A stretch of 64,000 nucleotides of DNA, taken from the NCBI GenBank assembly GCA_964549445.1, contig CAZJVS010000001.1, positions 62,001-126,000 of the forward strand, in the 5' to 3' direction. The position numbers were made by a program, and so were the translations under genes. Each line of letters starts with the position of its first letter. The first letter of the stretch is position 1. This document shows positions 17,501-26,238 of this stretch, piece after piece. This DNA is from SpSt-539 sp964549445. Lineage in GTDB: Bacteria; Planctomycetota; Phycisphaerae; UBA1845; UTPLA1. The notes beneath the pieces are model-generated. The model searched no databases. It saw only the letters and a list, made by a program, of their open reading frames with translations, and was not told the DNA's origin.

Positions 17501-17663
17501 GGCGTATCTTTCGGAGAGCCGTGACGCGCTTGTGCGGGTGTACTGCGCGGGCGATCAGAAGGTGCGCGAAGTCACCGACGCGATGGCGCTACTCGGTGAG
17601 ATGCGGGCGGGGCGGCGCGATCCGTCGACGAACGGCGCAATGGACGATCTCGCTCCCGATTGA
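14556..17663 (+). CDS. Transmembrane Ser/Thr protein kinase with TPR-rich C-terminus
   Basis: 1,035 residues. A ~80-residue N-terminal segment (DRNRWRQIDDLFHEVV...) typical of planctomycete kinases precedes a complete Hanks kinase (about 85-355): glycine loop GTGGMGAVYEAE, VAVKLL lysine, HRDLKPSN, DFGLAR, and YASPEQARG in the activation segment. One membrane helix lies at about 381-403 (VVIGGAFIVVLVAALVGM). The rest is a string of tetratricopeptide-like helix pairs with A..A..Y/G..Y spacing, probably the sensor or partner-binding part. ATG 14556 is 8 nt from GAGG; GTG 14547 is the alternative. It lies 80 bp behind the sigma factor, so the two probably form one transcription unit in which the kinase acts on the sigma factor. 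Confidence 0.9.
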   Translation: MPVVAMDRNRWRQIDDLFHEVVNCDSLTRARLLDQRCGSDAGLRAEVDSLLAAHDRASSVPDWPPFAPKRPARAPDSPPPIATVGRYRLGRLIGTGGMGAVYEAEQEDPRRMVAVKLLRALPQRDELTARLFRRESQALARLQHPGIATIHEAGRSEDGWHYFAMERVVGRPLTQYVRETNLGIEQRLELFARICDAVHYAHQRGVIHRDLKPSNILVTEAGQPKILDFGLARIVDPEAGVSEITQSGAFQGTLAYASPEQARGRPEDIDVRSDVYSLGVILYELLTDRLPYDFSGLPLPEATRVICERSPPRAGTLKRDLRGELETIIEKALEKTPERRYSSAAALGDDIRHHLQDEPIEARRDSGLYLLKKTLWVYRRGVVIGGAFIVVLVAALVGMSWLAAREAAQRRMATQQAARAQHALTFLDSMFAAVRDPKQAGRAGLKDILREAAARVPVEFAADPETAAEIDLTIGRVYLGLEYRKEAAGIFERALARQRELYGRDDARTLTALGLLSEAHDASFDPRSVEVTRELVALRSRHLGADHESVADARFMLAGALASHAPTALEALAEVREAVRLYERRGGSASIPPTVALDLGSGLLFHTSEWQEARRYVRAAVEQAVDPVLSIAAMTALARAAWAEQDYRGADEIAERMLDMAEKHNPGDTRRFAFALLLKSEIDTALGRFQIAESRAREVYRILDELGAPNRTDGMEALCELLRADGRYDEAARIGRQQGELFNNQQRAASAPRIPVLSNCQLVQVLAEQGYYEEAVLSAEGTEAALARRRPLSPIFAWTLLRAGEAFLLSGRPERAQACCDGVMASQTQAFGHATPAARALQAGILLAECDFARCIEAAHAALEGYRANLGECHYLAAGPLITLGWARLELGELNLAESHFREAVEIRLATLRAGHPKTAEALVALAEVCLRQDRADAANDLLTEALGIQRAALRPQHPEIGLTLLALGRCAMKQDRLADAAAYLSESRDALVRVYCAGDQKVREVTDAMALLGEMRAGRRDPSTNGAMDDLAPD

Positions 17664-17777
17664 AGATTGCCGATGCGATAGTGTGAGAGTGCTGTGCTGC
17701 TCCTGAGCGCGCGGCCGTCGCTTGCGCTCCGGGTTCAGATTTCTGGGGGCGACGCTCCGACAACGAAAGAACGCGAG

Positions 17778-19451
17778 CTAATGCGGCAGGGCGTTGTAGT
17801 GGGTTGTGACCTGGGCCGGGGTGAGGATGTGGTCGTAGAGGGCGACTTCGTCGAGACTGCCGATGAAGTACCACGAGGGGCCGGCCGAGGTGGCGTTGAT
17901 GCGGAACGGGGTTGCGCCGAGGTTTGGGACGGTTGCGTTGCAGCAGAGGCCGGGGTCGGGGGCGATCGTCGCGGGCTGGCCGTCGATGTAGAGGAGCGAG
18001 CCGGTTGAGGCGTTGCCGCCGGCAGCGCGGGTCCAGACGACGTGGAACCACTGGGCGTGCGGGGTGGGGGAACTGGTCAACGATCCGCCGTTAAAGAAGC
18101 CGGCGAAGAAGAGATTGCCTTGATTGGTCGGGAAGCCGAAGAAGGTTTCCATGCCGTTTCCGGCGGGGCCCCAGCCGAGGATGGAGCAGTAGGAGGAGAC
18201 GGTGCAGGTGGGCTTGACGACGGCTTCGATCGAGAAGGCCGGGTTGCCGGTGAAGGCGGCGGGGGCGTTGGCGGCGCTGAGGAGATAGTTGCCCGAGCCG
18301 GGGAAGTAGAGGCCGCCGTCGCCGTTGGGCGAGGGGACGAGGGTCATGCTGCCGACGGGGACGGTGTCGTAGGCGGCGCCGAGCGAGCCGCGGTTGGGAA
18401 CGAAGCCGCCGGACTGGTTCATGGAGTAGAAGAGCGAGGGCGAGTCGTTGAGGATGGCCTGCTGGAACGGCGTTGTGGGGATGGTCGTGAGCCGGGCGAC
18501 GAAGGGAGCGATGTCGGCGGTGGTGACGGTGCCGCTGCTGTTGAAGTCGCCGTTGAGGGCGTTGCACTGCGGGTACTTGGCGGGATAGCTCGCGGGGGCG
18601 AGCAGGGCGGTGACGAAGCCGTCGACGTCGACACCAGTGACGAACTGGTTGCAGTCGAGGTCGCCCTTGAGCGTGCTTTGCACGGTGAGGGCGTTGAAGT
18701 GGGTGGTGACTTCGGAGGCGGAGAGGGTGCGGTCGTAGAGGGCGAGTTCATCCATCTCCATGGTGGTAAAGCGGGGGAAGTCGCGGCCGCGGTTGACGCG
18801 GAAGGCGGCGGAGGTGACGGCAGGGATGGAGGTCGCGCAGCACAGCGAGCCGTCGACCGTGAGAGCGACGGACTGGCCGTTCAAGTAGAGGGTGGTGCCG
18901 GTGGCCGCGTTGCCGCCGCCCTGGCGGACCCAGACGAGGTGCATCCATTCGCCGACGGGGGTGGGGTCGGTGGTTGTGAGGCCACCGTTGTAGAAGCCGG
19001 CGTAGGCCTTGTTTGAGTCGTTGGCGCGGAGACTGAAGAAGACTTCCTGGCTGGTCGTGCCCTGGCCCCAGTGGAGGAATGGGGGATAGAAATTGGTGTT
19101 TGGAGTGCAGCGGATGACGACGAGGGTCTCGGCGGAGAAGGTTGGGTTGCCGGAGAGAGCGGCGGGGGAGGTGGTAAGGGACTCGAGATAGTCGTTGATG
19201 TCGTCAAAGATCGCGCCGGTGTCGCCGGCCGGAGTGGGGACGGCGCGCTGGATGGTGCCGTTGTAGGTGGCGTCGAAGGCAGCGCCGAGGGAGCCGTGGT
19301 TGATGGCGTTGCCGGCGGCTTCGTTGAGCTGGTAGTAGAGGATGGGCGCGGAGGTGTTGATGGATTGCTGGAAGGCGAGCGGAGCGGCGGCGGCCGGCGC
19401 CGTGATGAGCGCGGTGATAAGAAGAATCGAGTGCGGATTGCGGGCTGACAT
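17778..19451 (-). CDS. Secreted protein with two LamG domains around a dockerin-like pair
   Basis: 557 residues. The signal peptide (NPHSILLITALITAPAAAA) is followed by two copies of a LamG/Laminin-G3 domain, about residues 25-255 and 330-557. Both contain ILYYQLNE/LFYSMNQ, GSLGAA.D, MHLVWVR/FHVVWTR and DE(L/V)ALYDR/DH. Between them sits a dockerin-like EF-hand pair (GDLDCNQFVTGVDVDGFVTA; GDFNSSGTVTTADIAPFV). Unusually, the dockerin-like part is internal, as if two LamG-dockerin units had been joined and the last dockerin lost. ATG 19451 follows GGAGG. It is convergent with the kinase gene. Confidence 0.8.
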   Translation of the reverse strand: MSARNPHSILLITALITAPAAAAPLAFQQSINTSAPILYYQLNEAAGNAINHGSLGAAFDATYNGTIQRAVPTPAGDTGAIFDDINDYLESLTTSPAALSGNPTFSAETLVVIRCTPNTNFYPPFLHWGQGTTSQEVFFSLRANDSNKAYAGFYNGGLTTTDPTPVGEWMHLVWVRQGGGNAATGTTLYLNGQSVALTVDGSLCCATSIPAVTSAAFRVNRGRDFPRFTTMEMDELALYDRTLSASEVTTHFNALTVQSTLKGDLDCNQFVTGVDVDGFVTALLAPASYPAKYPQCNALNGDFNSSGTVTTADIAPFVARLTTIPTTPFQQAILNDSPSLFYSMNQSGGFVPNRGSLGAAYDTVPVGSMTLVPSPNGDGGLYFPGSGNYLLSAANAPAAFTGNPAFSIEAVVKPTCTVSSYCSILGWGPAGNGMETFFGFPTNQGNLFFAGFFNGGSLTSSPTPHAQWFHVVWTRAAGGNASTGSLLYIDGQPATIAPDPGLCCNATVPNLGATPFRINATSAGPSWYFIGSLDEVALYDHILTPAQVTTHYNALPH

Positions 19452-19632
19452 GGAATATCCCTCCACTTGGTGAAGCTGAGTGCCGAACGCCCGATCGGGC
19501 GGAGCGACGCGCGTATCGTATCGAAATGCGCCGATTCACCCAAGTGGGGGACATGGATTGGGTGAGATTGGCGCTCTTTTGGAGTGCGCGCGGGATTTGA
19601 CCGCATGTCGGCCCGCAGTCGAAGGTTACGGA

Positions 19633-20049
19633 TCAGGAAGCGACCGGGGCGGTGTCGCCGCTGGGGGCGCCGAGGAGTTTTTCGACTGTCTGGATCAGGC
19701 GATCGAGGCGGAAGGGTTTGTTGAGGTATTCGTCGACGCCCATGGCGCGGGCGTAGGCCTCGTGGCGCTTGCCCTCGTTGCCGGTGACCATGATGACGAA
19801 GGGGCGCTTGCCCTTTTGCTTTTTGGGCTGGAGCTTTTCGAGGACCAGGAAGCCGCTGCGCTGGGGGAGCATGATGTCCAAAATGATGAGGTCGGGGTTG
19901 AGCTTGCCGGCCTTGTCGAGGCCGGTGTTGCCGTCGCGGGCGGTGTGGATGGCTGCGCCGCTTTCGGCGAAGGCGAGCTGCATGGCGGAGATGATTTCTT
20001 CGTCGTCGTCGACCATCAGAATGGTTTTTCCTTCGAGATTTTTGGGCAT
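19633..20049 (-). CDS. Stand-alone response regulator receiver protein
   Basis: 138 residues forming one receiver domain: acidic DDD after beta-1 (ILMVDDDEE), phosphorylatable Asp in LIILDIMLP, T in IMVTGNEG and K in YLNKPF. There is no output domain, so it should act by protein contact (CheY/Spo0F-like). AGGA precedes ATG 20049. Its partner histidine kinase is not in the window. Confidence 0.9.
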   Translation of the reverse strand: MPKNLEGKTILMVDDDEEIISAMQLAFAESGAAIHTARDGNTGLDKAGKLNPDLIILDIMLPQRSGFLVLEKLQPKKQKGKRPFVIMVTGNEGKRHEAYARAMGVDEYLNKPFRLDRLIQTVEKLLGAPSGDTAPVAS

Positions 20050-20089
20050 GGGAGGGTTCCTGAGGGCCTGGGTTTGCGTACTTCGGACA

Positions 20090-20119
20090 AGTATAGGCGG
20101 GGCGATTTGGGGGCGACAA
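20090..20119 (-). promoter_or_regulatory. Predicted promoter of the response regulator
   Basis: On the minus strand TTGTCG (20119-20114) and TATACT (20095-20090), spacer 18 bp, about 40 bp before ATG 20049. Confidence 0.5.
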
Positions 20120-20163
20120 GGGGAATCTGGCCGGAAGCGGCAGATCGGCGTATAAGTTCGCGG

Positions 20164-21174
20164 ATGATGCGAACGCGAATCGTCGTGGTTGTGTTGCGGA
20201 CGGCGGCGGCGGGGCTGTGTCTGCTGGCCTGTGGGTGTCCGGTGACGGCGCCGCTGCCGACGGCGGCGGAGATCAAGGAGAAGTCGCTGGGGGGCGAACC
20301 GGGCGGGAAGTACTACCTGTATGTGCCGTCGACGTATGACAAGCGGGTGGCGTATCCGCTGGTGATTGCATGTCATGGGACGAACCCGTGGGACGATGCA
20401 TGGGCGCAGATTCGGGAGTGGGCGCAGTTTGCGGAGACGAAGGAGATCATCGTCGCGGCGCCGATCCTGCGGGGGACGCGCGGGGATTTTACGCCGCCGG
20501 TGCCGGAGCAGATCGAACGGCAGCGAGCGGATGAGCGGGTGATTCTCGATCTCGTGTCGTCGCTGAAGGGGTCGTACAACATCGCGGAAGAGAAGGTCTA
20601 TCTGACGGGGTGGTCGGCGGGGGCGTACGCGGTGTTGTATACGGGGCTGCGGAATCCGGATGTGTTCCGGGCGCTGGCGGTGCGGCAGGGGAACTTCAAG
20701 GCGGAATATGTTGAGGTGGAACCGGATCGACTGGATCGGTGGCAGCCGATTTTTGTCTACTACGGAAACACCGATCCGCTGCGGCCGGACTCGATCGCGT
20801 GCATTACGTGGCTGCGCGAGCAGAAGATGTTTGTGGAGCAGCGCGAGGTGCCGGGGAGTCACCGGCGGCTGGAGGTGGGGCTGGCGTGGGACTTCTTCAA
20901 GCGCGTCGCGCGGGAGCGGCCGTGGATCCGGCTGCGGTATGCGAAGCCGAACATGGAGAGCCGCGGGACGGTGAAGTTCTGGTGCGAGGCGAAGCCGCCG
21001 ATGACGCGGATCCTCTGGGAGTTCGGGGATGGGGAACGATCGAACGAGGCGACGCCGACGCATACGTACATGGGGACGGGGAAGTACGAGGTGACGGCAA
21101 AGGTGACGTTGAAGGGCGGGAAGGCGTTCGCGCGAAAGATCTTTGTGCATGTCGGGCCGCCGGGTGGGGAGTAG
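20164..21174 (+). CDS. Lipoprotein alpha/beta-hydrolase (esterase) with C-terminal PKD domain
   Basis: 336 residues. A lipoprotein signal (lipobox LLACG) precedes an alpha/beta-hydrolase domain of the PHB-depolymerase/feruloyl-esterase type. That domain shows an oxyanion region PLVIACHGTNPWD, nucleophile elbow GWSAGA, later FVYYGNTDP (acid) and GSHRRLEVG (His). The last ~80 residues form a PKD domain (ILWEFGDGERSNEATPTHTY). It is likely anchored in a membrane facing outward and cleaving an ester-linked polymer. The frame extends far upstream, but the lipobox fixes the start at 20164 or 20167. Confidence 0.8.
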   Translation: MMRTRIVVVVLRTAAAGLCLLACGCPVTAPLPTAAEIKEKSLGGEPGGKYYLYVPSTYDKRVAYPLVIACHGTNPWDDAWAQIREWAQFAETKEIIVAAPILRGTRGDFTPPVPEQIERQRADERVILDLVSSLKGSYNIAEEKVYLTGWSAGAYAVLYTGLRNPDVFRALAVRQGNFKAEYVEVEPDRLDRWQPIFVYYGNTDPLRPDSIACITWLREQKMFVEQREVPGSHRRLEVGLAWDFFKRVARERPWIRLRYAKPNMESRGTVKFWCEAKPPMTRILWEFGDGERSNEATPTHTYMGTGKYEVTAKVTLKGGKAFARKIFVHVGPPGGE

Positions 21175-21198
21175 CAGGTGGGGAGTAGCGGGTGGGGC

Positions 21199-21723
21199 AT
21201 GTCGCGAGCGGACGGGTTGCGGGCGGCGTACGTTTTCGTGCTTGGGGCGGGGGTGATCGGGGTTCTGGCGGCGGCGGCGATGTGGACGGGGACGGCGTTT
21301 GTGTTTCCGTCGCTCGGGCCGACGGCGCTGTTGCAGTTGATGCATCCGCGAGATGTCACGTCGAGCGCGCGGAACACGATTCTCGGGCATGCGATTGGGC
21401 TGGCTTGCGGCTATGGGGCGCTGCTGGCGACGGGGTTGGCGGATCAGCCGGCGGCGCTGGTGGAGGGCGTCGGGGTTGCGCGGGTGATTTGCGCGGCGCT
21501 GTCGCTGGGGCTGACGGGGGGGCTGATGATCCTGCTGGGCGTGCCGCATGCGCCGGCCGGGGCGACGACGCTGATTGTGTCGCTGGGGATCGTGCGGACG
21601 CCTTACGAGTTGTTGATTATGGAGGGGGCGATTGTCGCGCTGACTGGGATGACATGGGGGATTGGGCGGGTTTGGGGGCGGCGGGGGCAGGCGAGTCGGG
21701 GTGGGTCGTCGGCTGCGGTATAA
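21199..21723 (+). CDS. HPP-family integral membrane protein
   Basis: 174 residues with about five membrane segments. Features match the HPP family (PF04982): AFVFPSLGPTALL, HPRDVTSSARNTILGHAIG and HAPAGATTLIVSLG. Relatives are thought to carry nitrite or other small solutes in plants and cyanobacteria; the substrate here is unknown. ATG 21199 follows a G-rich ribosome site 24 bp after the esterase stop, so the two may be cotranscribed. Confidence 0.75.
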   Translation: MSRADGLRAAYVFVLGAGVIGVLAAAAMWTGTAFVFPSLGPTALLQLMHPRDVTSSARNTILGHAIGLACGYGALLATGLADQPAALVEGVGVARVICAALSLGLTGGLMILLGVPHAPAGATTLIVSLGIVRTPYELLIMEGAIVALTGMTWGIGRVWGRRGQASRGGSSAAV

Positions 21724-21751
21724 TCGTGGCTGGTCGATGGCGGAGCGGGGA

Positions 21752-23902
21752 ATGGCGACGAGAGCGAGCCGATTGACGATTGCCGTGATCGCGGCGCTGG
21801 TGTGCGCCGTGCATCCGACCAGAGCGGGGGCGGCAGTTCGGTACGTTGACGGTTTGCGGCCGGACGATTCGGGGAGTGGGTTGAGCTGGGCGACGGCGCG
21901 GAAATCGTTGCAGACGGCGCTGGGGGAAGCGCAGCCGGGGGACGAAATCTGGGTGGCGGCGGGGGAGTATCGGCCGACGGAGACGCTGGATCGGGCGGCG
22001 TCTTTTTTCCTCAAGAGCGGGGTTGGGATTTACGGCGGGTTTGCGGGGTTTGAGACCAGCCGCTCGCAGCGCGACGTGATGTTGAACGAGACGGTGCTGT
22101 GCGGCGACTTGTTAGGGAATGATCTGGAGGACGGGAGTTTTGCGGGGAGCGAGGAGAACAGCTTTCACGTTGTCGTGGCTCTGAATGTGGATGAGACGGC
22201 GGTGCTCGATGGGTTCGAGGTGTGTTGCGGGCGGGCGGATGGGCCAGGGTTTGGGGCCGATCCGGCGAGCCAGGACCAGGGGAGCGGGTTGAATATTTAC
22301 GATGCTTCGCCGCAGATTGTCGATTGCATTTTCCGGGGGAACTGGTCGAAGAATCATGGAACGATCAATGACCACGGGTTCGAGACGATGGTCATGGATT
22401 GTTCGTTTGAGGGGAATTACTCGGACGCCTTCGGGGCCGGGCTGTACGTCCACCATCACTCTCACACGCATGCGATGGGGTGCGTGTTCTTCGAGAATGT
22501 GGCTGCGGAGACGGGGGGCGGCGTGTACTGCCGGAGCGAGCACGGGGCGATGATCAGCGCGTGCACATTCGTCGGGAATCGGGCGCAGTTCGGGGCGGGT
22601 GCGTACACCGATCCGGACAGCGCGGTGTTCGTGATGGATTGCACGTTCATCAATAATGCGGCCGAGGTGGGCGGCGGCGGGATCTTCACGGATTTGAGCA
22701 GCACGACATTGAGCGGTTGCACGTTTGAGGGGAACGCGGGTGGGCTGGGGGAGACGGGCGGCGGCGGAGGCGGCGGCGGGAGCGGCGGGGGCGGGGCGTG
22801 GATGTCGGGCGGGGTGGCGATTGTGACGGATTGCCTGTTTGAGGCGAATATCGGGTCGTTCGGGGCAGGGCTGTACAACAGCGACGGGGCGAGCGTGCTG
22901 GTTTCGGGGTGCGAATACTGCGAGAACGTGGCGACGGAGGGGGCAGGGCTTTACAACCTTGGCAGTGTTGGGCTCGTGAGCGAATGCCTGTTCATGGATA
23001 ACTCGGTGGCGGGCGGTGGTTTCTCGGTCGGGGGCGGGATGAGCAACTACTTCGCGAGCATTACGATCGATCGGTGCACCTTTCTGCGGAACGACGCGGA
23101 GCTGGGCGGCGGCGGGTTGTACATCGAGGGAGACAACCCGGTCGTTTCGCGATCGGGGTTTTTCGGAAATGCCTCGACGGGGGCTCAATATGGCTGGGGC
23201 GGGGGAATATTGAGCAGCTTTGCGACGGCGCCGCTCGTGACCGATTGCGTGTTCAGCGGGAATTACGCCGACCTTGGGGGCGGGATGTACAACACGCAAT
23301 TCAGTAACCCGGTGGTTCGGCGGTGCACGTTTGCGAACAACAGCGCGGGCGGGCGCGGCGGGGTGTTTGGGGGCGGGTTTTTCAGCAACCAGGATGAGGA
23401 TGTCCACGTCACGGGGTGCGTTGTCTGGGGCAACGCGCCGGACGCACTGGGTGGATTCGCCGCGACAGTGAGTTGGTCGGATGTGGAGGGCGGCGCGGCG
23501 GGCATCGGCAATTTCTCGAGCGATCCGGTGTTTGTCGATCCGTTCGGGGTCGACGCAATGCTTGGTACGGCGGATGACGATTTGCGGATCGGGGCAGGGT
23601 CGGCGTGCGTGAACGGCGGCGATCCGAACGACGTGGCGGGACCGGGCGAGACGGATTTTGGCGGTGAGCCGCGCGTGATGGGGTGTCGGATTGATGTGGG
23701 GGCGGCGGAGTTTGTGCTTGGGCCCGTTGTCGCGGGCGACTTCGACGGAAGCGGTGCTGTCAGCGCGGGTGACGTCGAAGCGTTTGTCGAGGCGCTGCTG
23801 GCGTCGACGGCCAGCGACGTGTGCACCGGCGACATGGACGGCGATGGCGTTCTGGATGGGCGCGATATTTCGCCGTTCACGGTGCAATTGCTCGGGGGCT
23901 AA
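21752..23902 (+). CDS. Secreted right-handed beta-helix protein with Pmp-like repeats and dockerin-like end
   Basis: 716 residues. The signal peptide is followed by AAVRYVDG...SGLSWATARKSLQTAL, the usual opening of exported parallel beta-helix proteins. The body is many turns of the form C.F.GN.A..GGG.Y (FVGNRAQFGAGAY, FINNAAEVGGGGIF, FSGNYADLGGGMY), matching the FxxN and GG[AGI] motifs of chlamydial polymorphic membrane proteins. A poly-Gly stretch lies at about residue 345. The C-terminus is a dockerin-like pair (GDFDGSGAVSAGDVEAFV; GDMDGDGVLDGRDISPF) ending VQLLGG. No autotransporter barrel is present. ATG 21752 has GGAG 6 nt upstream. Confidence 0.8.
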   Translation: MATRASRLTIAVIAALVCAVHPTRAGAAVRYVDGLRPDDSGSGLSWATARKSLQTALGEAQPGDEIWVAAGEYRPTETLDRAASFFLKSGVGIYGGFAGFETSRSQRDVMLNETVLCGDLLGNDLEDGSFAGSEENSFHVVVALNVDETAVLDGFEVCCGRADGPGFGADPASQDQGSGLNIYDASPQIVDCIFRGNWSKNHGTINDHGFETMVMDCSFEGNYSDAFGAGLYVHHHSHTHAMGCVFFENVAAETGGGVYCRSEHGAMISACTFVGNRAQFGAGAYTDPDSAVFVMDCTFINNAAEVGGGGIFTDLSSTTLSGCTFEGNAGGLGETGGGGGGGGSGGGGAWMSGGVAIVTDCLFEANIGSFGAGLYNSDGASVLVSGCEYCENVATEGAGLYNLGSVGLVSECLFMDNSVAGGGFSVGGGMSNYFASITIDRCTFLRNDAELGGGGLYIEGDNPVVSRSGFFGNASTGAQYGWGGGILSSFATAPLVTDCVFSGNYADLGGGMYNTQFSNPVVRRCTFANNSAGGRGGVFGGGFFSNQDEDVHVTGCVVWGNAPDALGGFAATVSWSDVEGGAAGIGNFSSDPVFVDPFGVDAMLGTADDDLRIGAGSACVNGGDPNDVAGPGETDFGGEPRVMGCRIDVGAAEFVLGPVVAGDFDGSGAVSAGDVEAFVEALLASTASDVCTGDMDGDGVLDGRDISPFTVQLLGG

Positions 23903-24087
23903 CGAGGGCTTGTCGCCCGGGTGCGAGTGATCTATCATTTCTGGAATGACCATCAGGAACCACTCGTCCTGTCGATGTTGACGCAACGCCCCGCCCGTTC
24001 CGGCGGATCGACGTTGCTTCGATGAATTCAATTCCACAAGAATTCGACACATAAATTCTAAGCCACTTTTCTTGCAGGAGGTCGCTC

Positions 24088-25029
24088 ATGGCCCGGCTCT
24101 TCAACAACATTACGGAAACAATCGGGAATACGCCGCTGGTGCGGATTAATCGGATCATTCAGTCGACGGCGGAGGTTTATGCGAAGCTGGAATATCAGAA
24201 TCCGGCCGGGAGCGTGAAGGACCGCATCGGCGTTTCGATGATCGAGGCGGCGGAGAAGGCGGGGAAGCTGACGAAGGATTCCGTCATTATCGAGCCGACG
24301 AGCGGGAACACGGGGATTGGGCTGGCGTTTGTCGCAGCGGCGAAGGGGTATCGGCTGACGCTCGTGATGCCGGAGTCGATGAGCCTGGAGCGGCGAGCGC
24401 TGCTGCGGGCGTATGGGGCGGACCTTGTGCTGACGCCGGCGGCGGAGGGGATGAAGGGGGCGGTGCGGCGGGCGGGAGAATTGGCAAAGGACACGCCAAA
24501 CTCGTTTGTGCCACAGCAGTTCGACAATCCGGCGAATCCGGAGATTCACCGGCGGACGACGGCAGAGGAAATCTGGAACGACACAGATGGCAAGGCGGAC
24601 ATTCTCGTGTCCGGCATCGGGACGGGTGGCACGATTACGGGCGTCGGCGAAGTGATCAAGAAGCGAAAGCCGGAGTTCAAGTGCGTGGCGGTGGAGCCGG
24701 AGGAGTCGCCGGTGCTGACGCAGAAGCGGCAGGGGGCGGAGCTGAAGCCGGGGCCGCACAAAATCCAGGGGATCGGGGCGGGGTTTGTGCCGGGGGTTCT
24801 CAATACGGAGATTTATGACGAGATCATTCGGGTCAAGTCGACCGACGCAATGACGTGGGCGCGGCGGGCGGCGAAGGAGGAGGGCATCTTGTGCGGGATT
24901 TCCTCCGGCGCGGCACTGGCGGCTGCGAATACCGTGGCGAGCCGGCCGGAGAATGCGGGGAAGCTAATCGTCGTCGTGCTGGCGAGCAACGGCGAGCGGT
25001 ATTTGAGTACGCCGCTGTTTCAGGTTTAG
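24088..25029 (+). CDS. cysK: Cysteine synthase A (O-acetylserine sulfhydrylase)
   Basis: 313 residues, full length. PLP lysine in NPAGSVKDRIG, phosphate-binding TSGNTGIGLAF, GIGTGGTITGVG, and C-terminal ISSGAALAAA. It converts O-acetylserine and sulfide to cysteine in the cytoplasm. AGGAGG lies 7 nt before ATG 24088. It stands near cysC, fitting sulfur assimilation, though the two are separated by an opposite-strand lipoprotein gene. Confidence 0.95.
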   Translation: MARLFNNITETIGNTPLVRINRIIQSTAEVYAKLEYQNPAGSVKDRIGVSMIEAAEKAGKLTKDSVIIEPTSGNTGIGLAFVAAAKGYRLTLVMPESMSLERRALLRAYGADLVLTPAAEGMKGAVRRAGELAKDTPNSFVPQQFDNPANPEIHRRTTAEEIWNDTDGKADILVSGIGTGGTITGVGEVIKKRKPEFKCVAVEPEESPVLTQKRQGAELKPGPHKIQGIGAGFVPGVLNTEIYDEIIRVKSTDAMTWARRAAKEEGILCGISSGAALAAANTVASRPENAGKLIVVVLASNGERYLSTPLFQV

Positions 25030-25043
25030 CCGCGCGTCAGCGG

Positions 25044-26096
25044 TCAGTACAAGTCGGTCGGGTCGGCGACGGTCTGGACTAACTGGCCGGCGGTGCCCGA
25101 GCCGCCGCGTGTGAATTCGGCATAGGCGGAGTTTCCCGTTCCCACTCCGCCTACGCCGCCATCTCCGCCGCAACCGCCGCCGCCGCCACCTCCGGCGCGG
25201 TAGACTGTTGCCGCGACGGTCGCGAGGGCAAATCCACCAGCGCCGCCATCGAGCAGTACGTTGCCCGGAGCTACGGCCGGGGCGACGAGGTGGACGATGC
25301 CTCCACCTCCACCGCCGCCGCCGCCGACGACCGTGGTGGCGTTCTTTTTTGCGTCGCCGCCCTTGCCGCCGCGAACGGCGAGTACTCCGGCGACGTTGAT
25401 CGACGCACGGGATGCAATGACGAGGACTCCGCCCGCTCCGCCGCCGCCTCCGCCGGTATCTTTTCCGGGCTTGCCGTCGGCGTAAATCCCGCCCGCGACG
25501 GAGACCGTGCCGCGTGTGACTACCGTGAAGGAGCCGCCGCCATCGCCGCCATTGTCTCCGCCTCCGCTCGTGGCGATCGTGCCGCTTCCCGCACCTCCGC
25601 CACCTCCGAACACTCCGGGGTGGTAGAGCTGGGCCGCCTGCTCTGTGAGTAGTGCGACGCCGAATTGCCCGGGATCCGCGTCGGTGCTGTTCGCTGTCAG
25701 TTCGCCGGTGCTTGCGGCGGCCCGGCTGTTGCCGGCGCCGGGCGGACGGCCGGTGAAGGCCGCCAAGAGACCGCCGGCGGCGCCGGGTCCGACTTCAATC
25801 GTGCCGTTTACGGTGAAGTTGCCCGTGCAGCGGATTTTGGTCCCGCTCGGGACGTAGAGCGTGACTCCCGGGTCTACGATGAAGTTCTCGTATTGGAAGT
25901 TCCCGGATGGAGTCAGTGATTGGATGTCCGTCGACGAAGCGACGACGACATTGCGTTCCGAGCCGTTGCCGTAGGGGCCGTAGGCGTTCGACTCGAACGG
26001 ATTTGTGCCGCAGGCCGCCATCGAGATGCATCCCAAGGTCAGAATCGAGCACGCGAGGAGACGGGCGGCGTTACGAAGAGGGTGTGATTGTTTCAT
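25044..26096 (-). CDS. Glycine-rich lipoprotein
   Basis: 350 residues. A lipoprotein signal (LTLGCISMAACG) is followed by a short Asn/Gly/Tyr-rich linker and then beta-type sequence (IDPGVTLYVPSGTKIRCTG, FTVNGTIEVG). Repeated stretches of seven to nine glycines alternate with short hydrophobic strands (GGVLVIASRASINVAGVLAV). The pattern suggests a surface-exposed parallel-beta or Gly-loop structure; I recognise no enzyme motif. The start at 26096 is set by the lipobox. Confidence 0.65.
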   Translation of the reverse strand: MKQSHPLRNAARLLACSILTLGCISMAACGTNPFESNAYGPYGNGSERNVVVASSTDIQSLTPSGNFQYENFIVDPGVTLYVPSGTKIRCTGNFTVNGTIEVGPGAAGGLLAAFTGRPPGAGNSRAAASTGELTANSTDADPGQFGVALLTEQAAQLYHPGVFGGGGGAGSGTIATSGGGDNGGDGGGSFTVVTRGTVSVAGGIYADGKPGKDTGGGGGGAGGVLVIASRASINVAGVLAVRGGKGGDAKKNATTVVGGGGGGGGGIVHLVAPAVAPGNVLLDGGAGGFALATVAATVYRAGGGGGGGCGGDGGVGGVGTGNSAYAEFTRGGSGTAGQLVQTVADPTDLY

Positions 26097-26238
26097 GTGA
26101 TGCTCCAAACCGGGCGAAGTCCTTGAAACGAGCCGGCTGCCCGGAACGGCTCCGGGGCGGACGGTTCGTTGCGCTATGTTTCCATGCGTCATTTCTCAAC
26201 TCAGATTCACGCGTTACGACTGCGAGTTTTTTGCGGGC

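Noticed and set aside
19633..22014. 793-residue minus-strand frame
   Set aside because: Only its 3' 138 codons are real (response regulator). The rest is the antisense of the esterase and HPP genes with Arg/Pro/His-rich composition.
22112..24052. 646-residue minus-strand frame
   Set aside because: Antisense shadow of the beta-helix gene; no export signal or domain, His/Pro/Arg-rich.
23903..24087. Regulatory palindrome before cysK (GAATTC...GAATTC)
   Set aside because: Two EcoRI-like hexamers occur by chance in a short AT-rich leader; no wider symmetry or known operator.
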